Assembly: GCA_038205755.1 (NCBI GenBank)
Contig: JBBRBN010000038.1
Location: 1-37,130, forward strand
Length of the DNA stretch: 37,130 bases
Origin: JANNWF01 sp038205755
GTDB taxonomy: Bacteria; Pseudomonadota; Gammaproteobacteria; Xanthomonadales; Xanthomonadaceae
Direction: 5' to 3'
Shown here: one piece after another, positions 17,064-25,968 of the stretch
How positions within the stretch are numbered: the first letter of the stretch is position 1
How the letters are laid out: every line of letters begins with the position of its first letter
Notes under the pieces: generated by a model
Told to the model about the DNA's origin: nothing
What the model saw: the letters and a program-made list of their open reading frames with translations, nothing else
Database searches by the model: none
Program-made: the position numbers and the translations under genes

Positions 17064-17678
17064 CTACCCGGCAGCCTTGGCGTCCCGGCTCGCGTCCTGC
17101 TCGATTTCCGCATGCACCTCGGGGAACACCTTTGATCCAAGGAAATACAGCAGCCATGCCGAACCCGCAACGATGGCGGCGTTCTGCGTGCCGTAGGCGC
17201 TGATCAGCTTGAGCGGCCACATGAAGGCGTCGATGGAGTTCATCAGCGACTGCACGCTGAAGCCGATCATCCAGTCCTGAAAGATCGCACGAGCCTGCGC
17301 GCGGGTTGCTTCCAGACCAGCCAGGCCGTCGATCAGATCATGCAGTTCGAGCTGCAGGAAGCGGGACAGCGTCATCGCACCGTAGAAGCCGACCCCATTG
17401 CTGACCACCGCCGCGCGCAGACGGCGCTGCAGCGCGCCGCCGCGTGCCGCGAAGGAAGATCGCTGGAGCGCGATGAGCGCCGCGTAAATCAGCAGAAAGC
17501 AGCCGACAAAAGCGCTGAGACCCGTTGGTGGCAGCCCGCTGAATACCGAAGCGGCGACCAGTATGCTGCCCACGACGACCAATGCCAGCGTGATCCAGTG
17601 CCACTCTTCGCGAACGCCGTCGATCAGCTGCTGCGGCAACGCTGCCGACCACTGCCCGGATGGCCGCTGTCCTTCCAT
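17064..17678 (-). CDS. Uncharacterised multi-pass membrane protein
   Basis: A 204-residue protein of unknown function. I chose ATG 17678 because GGGGAG lies 7-12 bases upstream; an earlier codon adds 10 residues of poor composition. Hydrophobic helices are seen at about 28-49 (WITLALVVVGSILVAASVFS), 55-73 (LSAFVGCFLLIYAALIALQ), weaker ones near 90-110 and 135-165, and 175-192 (IVAGSAWLLYFLGSKVF). A charged tail EVHAEIEQDASRDAKAAG ends the protein. It has good codon use and a good ribosome site, so it is probably expressed. I recognise no family. It sits alone between remnants, divergent from the decayed TPR gene. Confidence 0.7.
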   Translation of the reverse strand: MEGQRPSGQWSAALPQQLIDGVREEWHWITLALVVVGSILVAASVFSGLPPTGLSAFVGCFLLIYAALIALQRSSFAARGGALQRRLRAAVVSNGVGFYGAMTLSRFLQLELHDLIDGLAGLEATRAQARAIFQDWMIGFSVQSLMNSIDAFMWPLKLISAYGTQNAAIVAGSAWLLYFLGSKVFPEVHAEIEQDASRDAKAAG

Positions 17679-17832
17679 TCTGCGCTCCCCAGTGCACAAC
17701 CACGCCACCGTGGACGAACAGGTTAGCGCGGCGTGACAGGCGCCGCTGCAGCGCGGCGTTGGCCGGAGGGCAGGTGAATTCCATCATCGGACCGCGCAGG
17801 CCATGCGCGCCGGACTGCGGCATACTCCGCCC

Positions 17833-18478
17833 ATGGCAATGCGCACGCTTTTCGCATGGATCCTGCTTCTGCACGCGCCGATCCTCAGCGCCCAGATCCT
17901 GACCGCGCAGGCGCATTTCCCGTCGGAGCCCGCAGCGGTACGTGCACTGCGCGTCACCAATGAGCAGGCGGGCGGCGAACTGCGCGAGGCGGCCACTGCG
18001 CTGCGCAATGCGTCGCCTGACCCGACCACCCGCGCCTGGGCGACGCTGGCGCTGGTGGAGATCGAGCACGAGCTCGAACAGGAGGACGCCGCCTCCGCGC
18101 TTATCGAGGAGCTCGACCAGAGCAGCGTCGCGCTCACCTCCCCGACCTGCGCTTCGCCACACTGACAGTGAAGGCGGTGGTCGATACCCACCGCAACCGT
18201 CTGGAGCCGGCCCAGCAGACCCTGCTGAAAATGCGCGAGGCGCTGCTGACCACCCTCAACGCGGACTGGCAGACGCTGCTGCTGCACAACGAGGGTGTGC
18301 TTTAGTTCAAGCGGGGCCACTTCGATGAGGCACTTGTCTCGTTCACGGCGGCCGCCGAGGTGCGCCGGGCGGCTGGCAAGGCCGCAACCGCGTACAGCTG
18401 GCCAGCCCCAACCCGGTCGACGATCTGAGCCTGCGAACCCGCGCCAGCGATCTCGGCGCTGAGCAGCCGCGCGACTGA
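17833..18478 (+). pseudogene. Decayed secreted/periplasmic TPR-type protein gene
   Basis: From ATG 17833 the frame gives a signal peptide (MRTLFAWILLLHAPILSAQ) and a helical repeat region (VRALRVTNEQAGGELREA, ATRAWATLALVEIEHELEQ-like). At about 18140-18150 the reading moves to another frame (LTVKAVVDTHRNRLEPAQQT). There it meets an in-frame TAG at 18303. FKRGHFDEALVSFTAAAEVR follows, a clear TPR-like pair, and near 18390 the frame shifts again to LASPNPVDDLSLRTRASDLG, ending at TGA 18476. Two frameshifts and a stop make it a pseudogene. The architecture recalls the signal-peptide/TPR part of the TPR-GGDEF protein at 30698-32740; the GGDEF half is absent. Confidence 0.7.
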
Positions 18479-18551
18479 GTCACCTCCTCACCGCGCCAAC
18501 GCGGCGCGCCTGCGACAATACGGCGTCATTCCCGTGCCGCCAACGCCACGC

Positions 18552-19808
18552 ATGCCCGACCTGCTCCCGCCGCCCGGCACGCCACAGCCCTGGCGCCACA
18601 GCACCTGCAGCGAACCAACCCCGCTGCCGCCGGTGGACCTGACCGCGTTCGCCGCCGATATCGATGCGCTGCGGGCTGACCTGGTCGCCGACCTCGGGCC
18701 CGCCGACCTTGTCCATCTGCGCCGCATGGAGCGCTGGGGGCGGGCGTGCAGCGGGCTCGGCTACGCCACCGCGTGGATCGCCCCCAATCCCGTGAGCGCC
18801 GTGCTCATGGGCCTGGGCAACTCGGCGCGCTGGACCATGATCACCCATCACGTCATGCACCGTGGCTATGACCGCGTGCCGGGCACCCCAGAGCGGCTGC
18901 GCAGTTCGCGCTACGCGCGCGGCTGGCGGCGCTTTCTGGACTGGCCCGACTGGATCCATCCGGCCGCCTGGGCACACGAGCACAACCGGCTGCATCACTT
19001 CCACACCGGCGAAGTGGATGATCCGGACCTGGTCGAGCACAACAGCTGGCTGATTCGTCTGCGCGCGGTGCCTCAGCCATTCAAGTGGCTGCTGATCGGG
19101 CTTCTGATGGCGACCTGGAAGCTGAGCTACTACGCACCCAACACGTTCTGGGCCTGGCGCCAGCACCTGCAGGCCGGCGCGGCCGCGCGCAGCAGCACAC
19201 CGAATCCCGCGCCGCCGGGACCCGGCAGCGCGTGGCGCCTGCTGTATCCGGGCGAGCGACTCCTGCTGCCAATCACCCCGCGTGCGCTGCACTTCTGGCT
19301 GCGCTGTGTGCTGCCCTACGCCGCACTGCGCTTCGGGTTGATCCCGGCGTTGTTTCTGCCTCTTGGTACCTGGGCCTGGGCGGCGGTGTTGATCAACAGC
19401 CTGCTGGCCGAGCTGGTCGCCAACGTGCACGCGTTTGTCATCATCGTGCCCAACCACGCTGGCGACGACGTCTACCGGTTTGACGACCGCTTCCGTGGCC
19501 GCGGCGAGTTCTACCTGCGGCAGGTGGTGGGTTCGGTCAACTATCCCGGCGGCAGCGATCTGCGCGACTTTCTGCAGGGCTACCTCAATTACCAGATCGA
19601 GCATCACGTGTGGCCCGACCTGCCGATGCTGAAGTACCGCCAGGCCGCGCCGCGGCTGCAGGCGATCTGCCAACGCCACGGCGTGCCCTATATTGAGGAC
19701 AGCGTGTTCCGCCGCTTCGGCAAGCTGTGGGCGATCATGACCGGTGACGCCAGCATGCGGCGCGCAGCGCCGAGCCGAACGGAGCCAACCCAGCCCGCCG
19801 TCGCCTAG
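18552..19808 (+). CDS. Fatty-acid desaturase (membrane di-iron type)
   Basis: A 418-residue membrane desaturase. The three histidine clusters that bind the di-iron centre are present: HHVMH (99-103), HNRLHH (144-149) and QIEHH (348-352). QxxHH is typical of the third box in acyl-lipid front-end and sphingolipid-type desaturases. Hydrophobic segments lie around 174-190 and 255-300. It should introduce a double bond into a membrane-lipid acyl chain, with electrons from a cytochrome b5 or ferredoxin not encoded here. The ATG at 18552 is preferred; a GTG at 18534 is in frame, and neither has a good Shine-Dalgarno. The long linkers (Pro/Ala-rich near 210-225) are unusual. The stop codon is the start of the 24-bp repeat. 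Confidence 0.88.
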   Translation: MPDLLPPPGTPQPWRHSTCSEPTPLPPVDLTAFAADIDALRADLVADLGPADLVHLRRMERWGRACSGLGYATAWIAPNPVSAVLMGLGNSARWTMITHHVMHRGYDRVPGTPERLRSSRYARGWRRFLDWPDWIHPAAWAHEHNRLHHFHTGEVDDPDLVEHNSWLIRLRAVPQPFKWLLIGLLMATWKLSYYAPNTFWAWRQHLQAGAAARSSTPNPAPPGPGSAWRLLYPGERLLLPITPRALHFWLRCVLPYAALRFGLIPALFLPLGTWAWAAVLINSLLAELVANVHAFVIIVPNHAGDDVYRFDDRFRGRGEFYLRQVVGSVNYPGGSDLRDFLQGYLNYQIEHHVWPDLPMLKYRQAAPRLQAICQRHGVPYIEDSVFRRFGKLWAIMTGDASMRRAAPSRTEPTQPAVA

Positions 19809-19825
19809 CAGCCTGTCGGACTTAG
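19802..19825. repeat. 24-bp dispersed repeat containing AGCAGCCTGTCGGACTTAG, copy 2
   Basis: Identical to 7754-7777. Here it includes the last codons and the TAG stop of the desaturase gene, so the C terminus (PAVA) may have been set by the repeat. Confidence 0.6.
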
Positions 19826-20111
19826 GTCGGCCGGGCTGCTGAAGATTGCGCAGTGCGCTGAGCCGTTCGCGCACCCAAGGCGTGGTCCGGGAACGCTGCG
19901 GCTTGGGAGCATCCGGGCTGGGTTTGCGTCATGCCCGCACGGTGGGCGATTGAGGCGGGTGGCCGCTGCGTGATCTCCGGCGCGAAGACCGGTGAGCGTC
20001 ACTCACGCTGCGGCTTGGCGCGGCAGGGCGCGCGCTGGGTCGCGCGGTGCTGACCCCGGCGCTGCGCGGCTGCGAGTCGCGCGGCCAGTCGATGCGCCCG
20101 TGTGATCGGAT
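19826..20111. other. Gene-free spacer between convergent desaturase and DUF3016 genes
   Basis: About 286 bases. Open frames on both strands look random and I recognise no remnant. There is no U-tract hairpin that would end either gene. Confidence 0.3.
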
Positions 20112-20615
20112 CTACTGACCGAGTTCGGTGCGCATCCATGAATCCAGCATGCGCTTCTCGTAGGCTAGCGCGTCACTTTGGCGACGGGTCGTTCCATCCA
20201 GAAAGCCCAGATCGCGCAGCTTGACCTCACCCGACTTGAGCTCGCTGCCCTGCGCGTCACGCAGGCTGTAGCTGAAGGTCAACCGGGGCGGGTAGACGCG
20301 GGAAACGATCCGCACATCGCGCCACTGCAGATCGGCGCCAGGCTCGGTGTCACCTGCCAAATCGATGTCGGTGAACTGCACCGAGAGGGTCTGTCCGGGC
20401 GTCAGAAATGCCGGCGCTTCGCGCTCCAGATATTGGCGCACCCCTTTGAGATTGGTGTTGCGCTCAACGTCCAGGCGCATGCGTTGATCCTGCACGTCGG
20501 TGAATTTTTCCGGGTTGAGGAACTCGACGGTCACCGGCGACGCGCTGACCGCTCCAGCGATCAAGGGCAGTGACAGAAGGGCGGTCAGACCGGCCATCGT
20601 GAGTGTGGTGCGCAT
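20112..20615 (-). CDS. DUF3016 exported protein
   Basis: A 167-residue protein with an N-terminal signal peptide (MRTTLTMAGLTALLSLPLIAGAVSA, cleavage probably after ASA/VSA). The mature part begins SPVTVEFLNPEKFTDVQDQR, the typical opening of DUF3016 proteins. It continues with a strand-rich body (LSVQFTDIDLAGDTEPGADL, RIVSRVYPPRLTFSYSL) and ends LDSWMRTELGQ. The family is common in Gammaproteobacteria, is predicted to be periplasmic, and has no known function. Start ATG 20613-20615. It is 154 bp downstream of the cytochrome gene on the same strand, so it could be its own unit. Confidence 0.88.
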   Translation of the reverse strand: MRTTLTMAGLTALLSLPLIAGAVSASPVTVEFLNPEKFTDVQDQRMRLDVERNTNLKGVRQYLEREAPAFLTPGQTLSVQFTDIDLAGDTEPGADLQWRDVRIVSRVYPPRLTFSYSLRDAQGSELKSGEVKLRDLGFLDGTTRRQSDALAYEKRMLDSWMRTELGQ

Positions 20616-20769
20616 GACGCTGTACTCCGAAAGGTGGCGCTCGCTGATTGTGGCAGAGCGCCGCCACTCTGCGCCGATGGAACACTTAACCGCCCTTGAC
20701 CATTCAGATCGGCTTCAAGTTGCTGACTGGAAACGAAGGCGCGGCTCAGACGGCTCGGCAAGCGGCGGC

Positions 20770-23700
20770 CTACTCGCGCCCAGGAAATCGCGGCGGGTCC
20801 GAAAGAGGGGCAATCGCCACCGGACCGCGCCGCCAGGGTGCGGTCGACGCCGCCGAGTGGATGGCATGGGTCTGAACGGTTCCCACGCGGCCACCGGCGA
20901 AGGTCAGCTGCACGGTTCCGCCGTCGGCCACCTGCGGCGCAGCGAACGCACAGTCCGGGCAGCTGCCGCGGAAGCTCTGCATGTCCAGATTGATTTCGTT
21001 CTGGTTGCTGCCCACGCCCAGCACCCAGCGCGGCTGGTTGGCCGCGTCGTAGAAGTACAGCCCGGCGCTGAACAGGTCGCCGGCGGTGTACAGCGCCAGG
21101 CCCCAGCCGGGCTCGGCGGGATCAAACCAGACGCCGCTGCGCTCCGGCGCCGCGGGAGCAGCGTTCTCGAACAGGGTCTGCATGGGTTCGCTGCCAGTGC
21201 GGTTGCCAAGCTGCCAGGCGAACTGCGCCCGCTTGGCGGTGGCGAAATCCATCCGCAGCTCACCGACCACGCTGGCATCGGCCGCGCCGCGCTGCGGGTT
21301 CCACACATAACGACTGAGTTCCGCGCGCCACGGATTGCTGAACGGTGCGACGGCCAGATACCAGCTGGGCTCACCGGCGTCGTCGTAGGTGTACCAGGTC
21401 ACCGCCAGCGCATCACCGACCCGCTCGACATTCAGACCGTGCCCGCTGCGGTCGGGGTTGAACCACAGGCCGGTAGCGGGTCGCAGGCCGGTCGAGAGAG
21501 CGTCGGCGGGACTGGATCCCTGTTGGATTTCGACCCGGTTGCCGATGCCATCGCCATCGCGGTCGATAGCCAGCCGCCGGCCCAGTCCGGCCGGCACGGC
21601 GGTCCAGGTCTGGCGCGCTTCGTTGGTGGCCCGGCCGCGCAGCTCGCCGGTCTGCAGCGGCGCGCTGCCGTCATCGCTGAGCATCCGGTCGAGCGCTGCG
21701 TCGAACACGTAGCTGGTCTGGCTGGCGCTGACAATCAGGTCGATCTTGCGGTCGCGGGCGAGATTGATCAGCGTTTGAAACGACGCGGGGGTGTCACCGA
21801 AGCCAAGGGTGAACTGATGGCCGACCGCCGCGTGCGTATCGAGCGACGGCGGCGCTGCCGGTCCCGGCGGTGGCGTGCCGATCAGCGGCGCAGGAAACTC
21901 CGAGCCGGAGAACGCCATCATCAGCGCCACCAGGTCGGCCACTTCCTGATCTGATCGGACGTTGAACAGCCGCGCCGACAGGAAGCGCGCAATCGAGTCG
22001 ACCGAGCCGTCGTGCAGAAAGCCGAAGCCGGCGTTGTTCTCCAGCTGGCTGACTTCAAAACCGACCTTCTCGTACTGGTTGCGCAGCTGCGGCACCTTGA
22101 TCGAGATGTTGGTCGAGCCATCGACGCTGACGATGCCCAGGCGGTTCTCGCCCAGCGGGCCGTGGGCGCGCACGCTGCCGCCGGTCGGCAGCCCCAGCTG
22201 CGGCAGCAGCAGCGGGCCGTTGTGAGCCATCCCGGTCGGCAGGGTGTGGCAGCTCACGCACTGGAACGGCGGATCGAGAAAGCCGGTGGTGTAGAGCTGC
22301 AGGCCGCGCACCGCATTGCCCACGCCGAGCGGCTGGCCGGCCATGGCAAAGCGGCCGCTGGTGAACTGGCCGTCCAGGCTCAGCGCCTCGGGCAGCCGGT
22401 TGTCCAGCGTCCGAAACGGATTGGGCGGAAAGGTGACGGTGGCCAGAAAATCCTCGAACGCCTGCATCTCATCGGCGGTCAGCAGCCGATGGTTGCCCAG
22501 CAGCCCCTCGAAGGCCGGATTGAAAGCCTCGATGCCCTCGCGGTCGCCGCGCCAGTGGTGCGGCTCGTGACCGATGATGTCCTGCAGCGTCTGGGTCGTC
22601 ATCGGACCCTTCATGGCGTGGAAATCCTCGCAGCGCCGGATCAGCGTGGTCAGGCAGTTCTGCTCAAAACGCTGTGGCGGCAGCGAAGGGTCGCCGAGAT
22701 CCCAGGCCAGCCGGTCCATGCGCGCATCGACGTGACAGGACCCGCAGGCCGCTTGACCCAGGCCAGAGGTGAGCTGGGTGTCGTACAGCAGCGGCCGCCC
22801 GGCGCGGATCGCCTGCGGCAGTGGATTGAACGCCTGCAGCCGGTCGCGCTCGGCCGCTTCGATGATGTCGATGGTCGATAGCGATGCCTCGAAGTGATTC
22901 CAGACGTACAGGCGCCCGCGCGCCTCATCCAGCGCCAGACCGACCGGCCCCTCGCCCACCTTGATCGGTTCGCCGACCCGCTGACCGTTCGCATCGATCA
23001 CGATCACATTGTTGGAACCCATGCCTGCAACCCAGCCCTGCTGACCATCGCCGCGCCAGACCACGGCGCGCGGGTCGCCAATTGAGGCCAAGCGCTGCGC
23101 CGGAGGCAGCGTCTTGAGCGCGTAGTCGAGCTGCGGATTGAGGTCACCGATGCGCGCCGCGCTGCCCGGTGCCGGGTCGACCAGCGCCAGCTGCGCGCGC
23201 ACGAAACGACTGTTGACCTTGGGCTCAAAGCGCACTTCGTTGATCGCCTCGGTGCCCACCACCGACAGCGCGCCGCTGGCCGGATTCACCGCCAGCGCCA
23301 TCACCATGTTCATCAGCCCGCTGACATAGCGCACCTCGAGCGTGCCGGCGTTGATCAGCGCGACATCGCGGTCCGGCAGGTCCCAGCCCGGTCGACGACC
23401 CGACAGCGCCGCGTCTTCACCGCTGACGAATCGGGTCCAGTCGGCACCGTTGTCGTCGCGCCAGCGGCCGGCGCCATCCTTGCGCACGATCAGGCCGACC
23501 CGTGGCGGGGTGGCGCTGGGGTCGCGCGGCGGATCGAATACGCTGCCGGCGTTGGGCGGCGGGTTCACGCCGCCATACGGCCCGCGCGGATCGCTGACCA
23601 CGTTCGGCAGGCCGTTGGCCGCGCTCTCCAGGCCGCCGCCAAGCACGGTGGTCGCATTGCCGGACTCGAAAATCGCGACGTACACGCTGGCGCCGTCGGC

Positions 23701-24189
23701 GCTCACCGCCAGCGCGCGCGGGTCCTCGCCGTTGATCGCAATCCGCTGCGGCGCCGCCGGGTTCTGAGCATCAAACACCAGCACCCGGTTGGCCTGCGAA
23801 CAGCTGACAAACGCCTTGCCCTGGGCAAACACCACGTCGAACGGCTCATCGTCGGTGGCCAGGGTGGCCCGAACCTGCCGCGCATGAACGTCGACGATGC
23901 TGACCGAATCGGAGATGTGGTTGACCACCCACAGCTCGCCGTCGGTGCGAAACTTGACCGCCACCGGATCAACACCCACCAGCACACTGCCGACGGCAAT
24001 CGGTTCGCCGCTGCTGACATCGAACAGCTGCACCCGCTGGTCGGCGGTGTGCGCGACCGCCAGCATGCGGCCGTCCGGACTAAGATCAAGGGCGCGGACC
24101 GGGTGGTTCTCCCAGTTGACGAACGGCAGCTCGGCCGCCGCCGGACCAGCGCCAACGAAAAGCAGGGTCGCAAGCAGCAGTCTGAGCAT
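20770..24189 (-). CDS. Secreted beta-propeller/dihaem cytochrome c protein with duplicated C-terminal domain
   Basis: A 1139-residue exported protein. ATG 24189 gives a clear signal peptide (MLRLLLATLLFVGAGPAAAE). Residues about 20-450 form a YVTN-type beta-propeller (HPVRALDLSPDGRMLAVAHT; DDEPFDVVFAQGKAFVSCS; VGEGPVGLALDEARGRLYVW). Two haem c sites follow: CGSCH (482-486) and CVSCH (644-648). They lie in a region like the peroxidase/MauG-type dihaem fold, with an LRNQYEK...GFLHDGSVDSIARFL block near 715-750. After a calcium-loop-like segment (DRDGDGIGNRVEI, near 880) come two related domains starting GLWFNPDRSGHGLNVE (~905) and SGVWFDPAEPGWGLALY (~1018). The substrate is unknown. It probably acts in the periplasm or at the cell surface as an oxidase or electron-transfer protein. 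It is 112 bp downstream of rlmH. Confidence 0.85.
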   Translation of the reverse strand: MLRLLLATLLFVGAGPAAAELPFVNWENHPVRALDLSPDGRMLAVAHTADQRVQLFDVSSGEPIAVGSVLVGVDPVAVKFRTDGELWVVNHISDSVSIVDVHARQVRATLATDDEPFDVVFAQGKAFVSCSQANRVLVFDAQNPAAPQRIAINGEDPRALAVSADGASVYVAIFESGNATTVLGGGLESAANGLPNVVSDPRGPYGGVNPPPNAGSVFDPPRDPSATPPRVGLIVRKDGAGRWRDDNGADWTRFVSGEDAALSGRRPGWDLPDRDVALINAGTLEVRYVSGLMNMVMALAVNPASGALSVVGTEAINEVRFEPKVNSRFVRAQLALVDPAPGSAARIGDLNPQLDYALKTLPPAQRLASIGDPRAVVWRGDGQQGWVAGMGSNNVIVIDANGQRVGEPIKVGEGPVGLALDEARGRLYVWNHFEASLSTIDIIEAAERDRLQAFNPLPQAIRAGRPLLYDTQLTSGLGQAACGSCHVDARMDRLAWDLGDPSLPPQRFEQNCLTTLIRRCEDFHAMKGPMTTQTLQDIIGHEPHHWRGDREGIEAFNPAFEGLLGNHRLLTADEMQAFEDFLATVTFPPNPFRTLDNRLPEALSLDGQFTSGRFAMAGQPLGVGNAVRGLQLYTTGFLDPPFQCVSCHTLPTGMAHNGPLLLPQLGLPTGGSVRAHGPLGENRLGIVSVDGSTNISIKVPQLRNQYEKVGFEVSQLENNAGFGFLHDGSVDSIARFLSARLFNVRSDQEVADLVALMMAFSGSEFPAPLIGTPPPGPAAPPSLDTHAAVGHQFTLGFGDTPASFQTLINLARDRKIDLIVSASQTSYVFDAALDRMLSDDGSAPLQTGELRGRATNEARQTWTAVPAGLGRRLAIDRDGDGIGNRVEIQQGSSPADALSTGLRPATGLWFNPDRSGHGLNVERVGDALAVTWYTYDDAGEPSWYLAVAPFSNPWRAELSRYVWNPQRGAADASVVGELRMDFATAKRAQFAWQLGNRTGSEPMQTLFENAAPAAPERSGVWFDPAEPGWGLALYTAGDLFSAGLYFYDAANQPRWVLGVGSNQNEINLDMQSFRGSCPDCAFAAPQVADGGTVQLTFAGGRVGTVQTHAIHSAASTAPWRRGPVAIAPLSDPPRFPGRE

Positions 24190-24300
24190 GAGCGGCGTTC
24201 CGGACGCGGCGGCGATTAAGGCCGCTATCGTAATCCGATTGGCAGCAGCAATCCTGCCGCCCGCGGACGGCCGGTCCCGGTGCAGCACCCATCGCGTGCC

Positions 24301-24774
24301 TCAGCCGCCCCGGTGATAGGGATGATTGGCGAGTTGGCTGGCGGCGCGATAGAGCTGCTCGGCGACCACGATGCGGACCAGCGGGTGCGGCAGGGTTAGC
24401 GGGCCGAGCGACCAGCGCTCGTCGGCGCGCGCCAGCACGGCGGGGTCAAACCCTTCCGGACCGCCGATCAGGAAGGCGAGGTCCTGGCCCTGCATGCGCC
24501 AGTGCTGCAGCCGGTCGGCCAGCGCTTCCGAGGTCCAGCTGCGACCGGTCACCTCCAGCGCCACCACCAGGCTGCTGCGCGGGATGGCGGCCAGCAGCCG
24601 CTGACCTTCCTCGCCGCGGGCGCGCTCGGCATCGCGCGACTTGCCGCGCAGACCGGGCGCAATCTCGACCAGCTCCAGCGGCAGCCAGTGCGACAGCCGC
24701 TTGGCGTACTCGGCGCAGCCCTCAGTCACCCACCCGGGCATTCCCGTGCCCACCGCCAGCAGTCGCGCTTTCAT
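24301..24774 (-). CDS. rlmH: RlmH, 23S rRNA pseudouridine-1915 N3-methyltransferase
   Basis: A 157-residue SPOUT methyltransferase that methylates pseudouridine 1915 in helix 69 of assembled 70S ribosomes. The SAM-binding knot is visible as LAFLIGGPEGFDP (about 98-110) and LTLPHPLVRIVVAEQLYRA (126-144). The C-terminal ANHPYHRGG matches the family end NHPYHR. It is the last gene of the leuS-to-rlmH run, 21 bp after rsfS. ATG 24774 agrees with the family start (MKARLLAVGTGMPGWV). Confidence 0.96.
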   Translation of the reverse strand: MKARLLAVGTGMPGWVTEGCAEYAKRLSHWLPLELVEIAPGLRGKSRDAERARGEEGQRLLAAIPRSSLVVALEVTGRSWTSEALADRLQHWRMQGQDLAFLIGGPEGFDPAVLARADERWSLGPLTLPHPLVRIVVAEQLYRAASQLANHPYHRGG

Positions 24775-24795
24775 CGCGGCGACCGCCGGCGAGAA

Positions 24796-25221
24796 TCAGC
24801 TGGCGGCGGACGCGCCGGCTGCAGGGATCGCGTCGGTGCCCGGCGCCTGGTCACCGACCGTCCACAGCCGCTCCAGCGCATAAAACTCGCGCACGCGCGG
24901 CAGCATGACGTGGACGACCACATCGCCCAGGTCGACCAGCACCCACTCGGCCTCGCGCTCGCCCTCGACCCCGATCGGCGGACAGCCGATCTGCTTGGCC
25001 TGCCGGGCGACTTCGTCGGCGATGGACCGGACGTGGCGGCTGGAGGTGCCGGAGGCGACCACCATCCAATCGGTGACGCTGGTCTTGCCGCGGACGTCGA
25101 TCTCGCTGACGTCTTTCGCCTTGATGTCCTCAAGCGCTGCCTGCACAACCTTGCGCAATGCATCCGGCGCGACGGTGGGAGACGCCGGAAGGCGGTCGGG
25201 TACTGCGCTACGGGTGGTCAA
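24796..25221 (-). CDS. rsfS: RsfS, ribosomal silencing factor
   Basis: A 141-residue Iojap/RsfS protein that binds uL14 on the 50S subunit and blocks subunit joining in starvation. Core motifs: ALEDIKAKDVSEIDVRGKTS, VTDWMVVASGTSSRHVRSIA, EGEREAEWVLVDLGDVVVHV and FYALERLW. The only start that covers the whole domain without a long extension is TTG 25221, with ACGAGG about 11 bases upstream. The C-terminal extension (GDQAPGTDAIPAAGASAAS) is low-complexity. It follows nadD by 85 bp, as in the conserved nadD-rsfS-rlmH order. Confidence 0.94.
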   Translation of the reverse strand: MTTRSAVPDRLPASPTVAPDALRKVVQAALEDIKAKDVSEIDVRGKTSVTDWMVVASGTSSRHVRSIADEVARQAKQIGCPPIGVEGEREAEWVLVDLGDVVVHVMLPRVREFYALERLWTVGDQAPGTDAIPAAGASAAS

Positions 25222-25306
25222 GCGGGGGCAACCTCGTGATGTGGGAAGGACGTTGTGGTCTGCGCACCGGCGGCTCGCGCGCGCCGGCGGACCCAGTATA
25301 GGGCAA

Positions 25307-25963
25307 TCAATTTCTGGTCCAAGCCGTCGGGTTCAGGTAAGGCGAACCCTGCCGCAGCCGTTGGCGCACCGACGCGGGCAGGTCGGCCTGCTCCAGCAGG
25401 CCCTTGGCAAGTGCCTCCCGGCTGGCCGTGGAGCTGGCGTCCGAGAGCGCGTCCGGCAGCGCATAGCCGCGACCGGCCGGGCACTCCAGCAGGGCGCCTG
25501 CCGTGGTCTGGAACGACCACGCCGCCTCGACGGTAGCGCCCGGCGACGGCGCGCCGCCAGGACGCGGCACCAGCACCAGATGGGCCAGCGCCGGCAGCTC
25601 CGTCCAGCGCTGCCAGCTCGGCAGACCACGGGCGGCATCCAGCCCCAGCAGCAGCGCCAGCGGCGTGGCCTGACCGTACTCGGCGCGCAGATCGGTCAGC
25701 GTATCCGCCATGTACGAAGGCCCCGGACGGCGCACTTCGCGCTCATCGAGCACAAAGCGCGGATCGCCAGCGAATGCCAGCTGCAGCAGCTCTGAGCGCA
25801 GCGCGCCCGACGCGACCGGCGCGCCGCGGTGCGGCGGGTCGCCGCACGGAATCAGCAATACGCGGTCGGCATCGACAGCGTCCGCCGCCGCTCGGGCTAC
25901 CGCCACATGACCGCAATGCACCGGATCAAAGGTGCCGCCATATACCAGCAGCAGGCCTGCCAT
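25307..25963 (-). CDS. nadD: NadD, nicotinate-nucleotide adenylyltransferase
   Basis: A 218-residue nucleotidyltransferase that converts nicotinate mononucleotide and ATP to deamido-NAD. The start ATG 25963 gives MAGLLLVYGGTFDPVHCGHV, with the (H/T)xGH signature GGTFDPVHCGH at residues 9-19. The open frame upstream is only the shadow of holA. IPCGDPPHRG, RPGPSYMADTL (the SYTxDTL region) and SDASSTASREALAKG (the SSTxIR motif) are the other substrate contacts. The usual Ile of SSTxIR is Ser here (SSTASR). The gene begins 5 bp after the holA stop, so translation is probably coupled. Confidence 0.94.
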   Translation of the reverse strand: MAGLLLVYGGTFDPVHCGHVAVARAAADAVDADRVLLIPCGDPPHRGAPVASGALRSELLQLAFAGDPRFVLDEREVRRPGPSYMADTLTDLRAEYGQATPLALLLGLDAARGLPSWQRWTELPALAHLVLVPRPGGAPSPGATVEAAWSFQTTAGALLECPAGRGYALPDALSDASSTASREALAKGLLEQADLPASVRQRLRQGSPYLNPTAWTRN

Positions 25964-25968
25964 TGCGT

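Noticed and set aside
20500..21954. A 484-codon plus-strand frame
   Set aside because: Antisense to the DUF3016 and cytochrome genes; no recognisable features.
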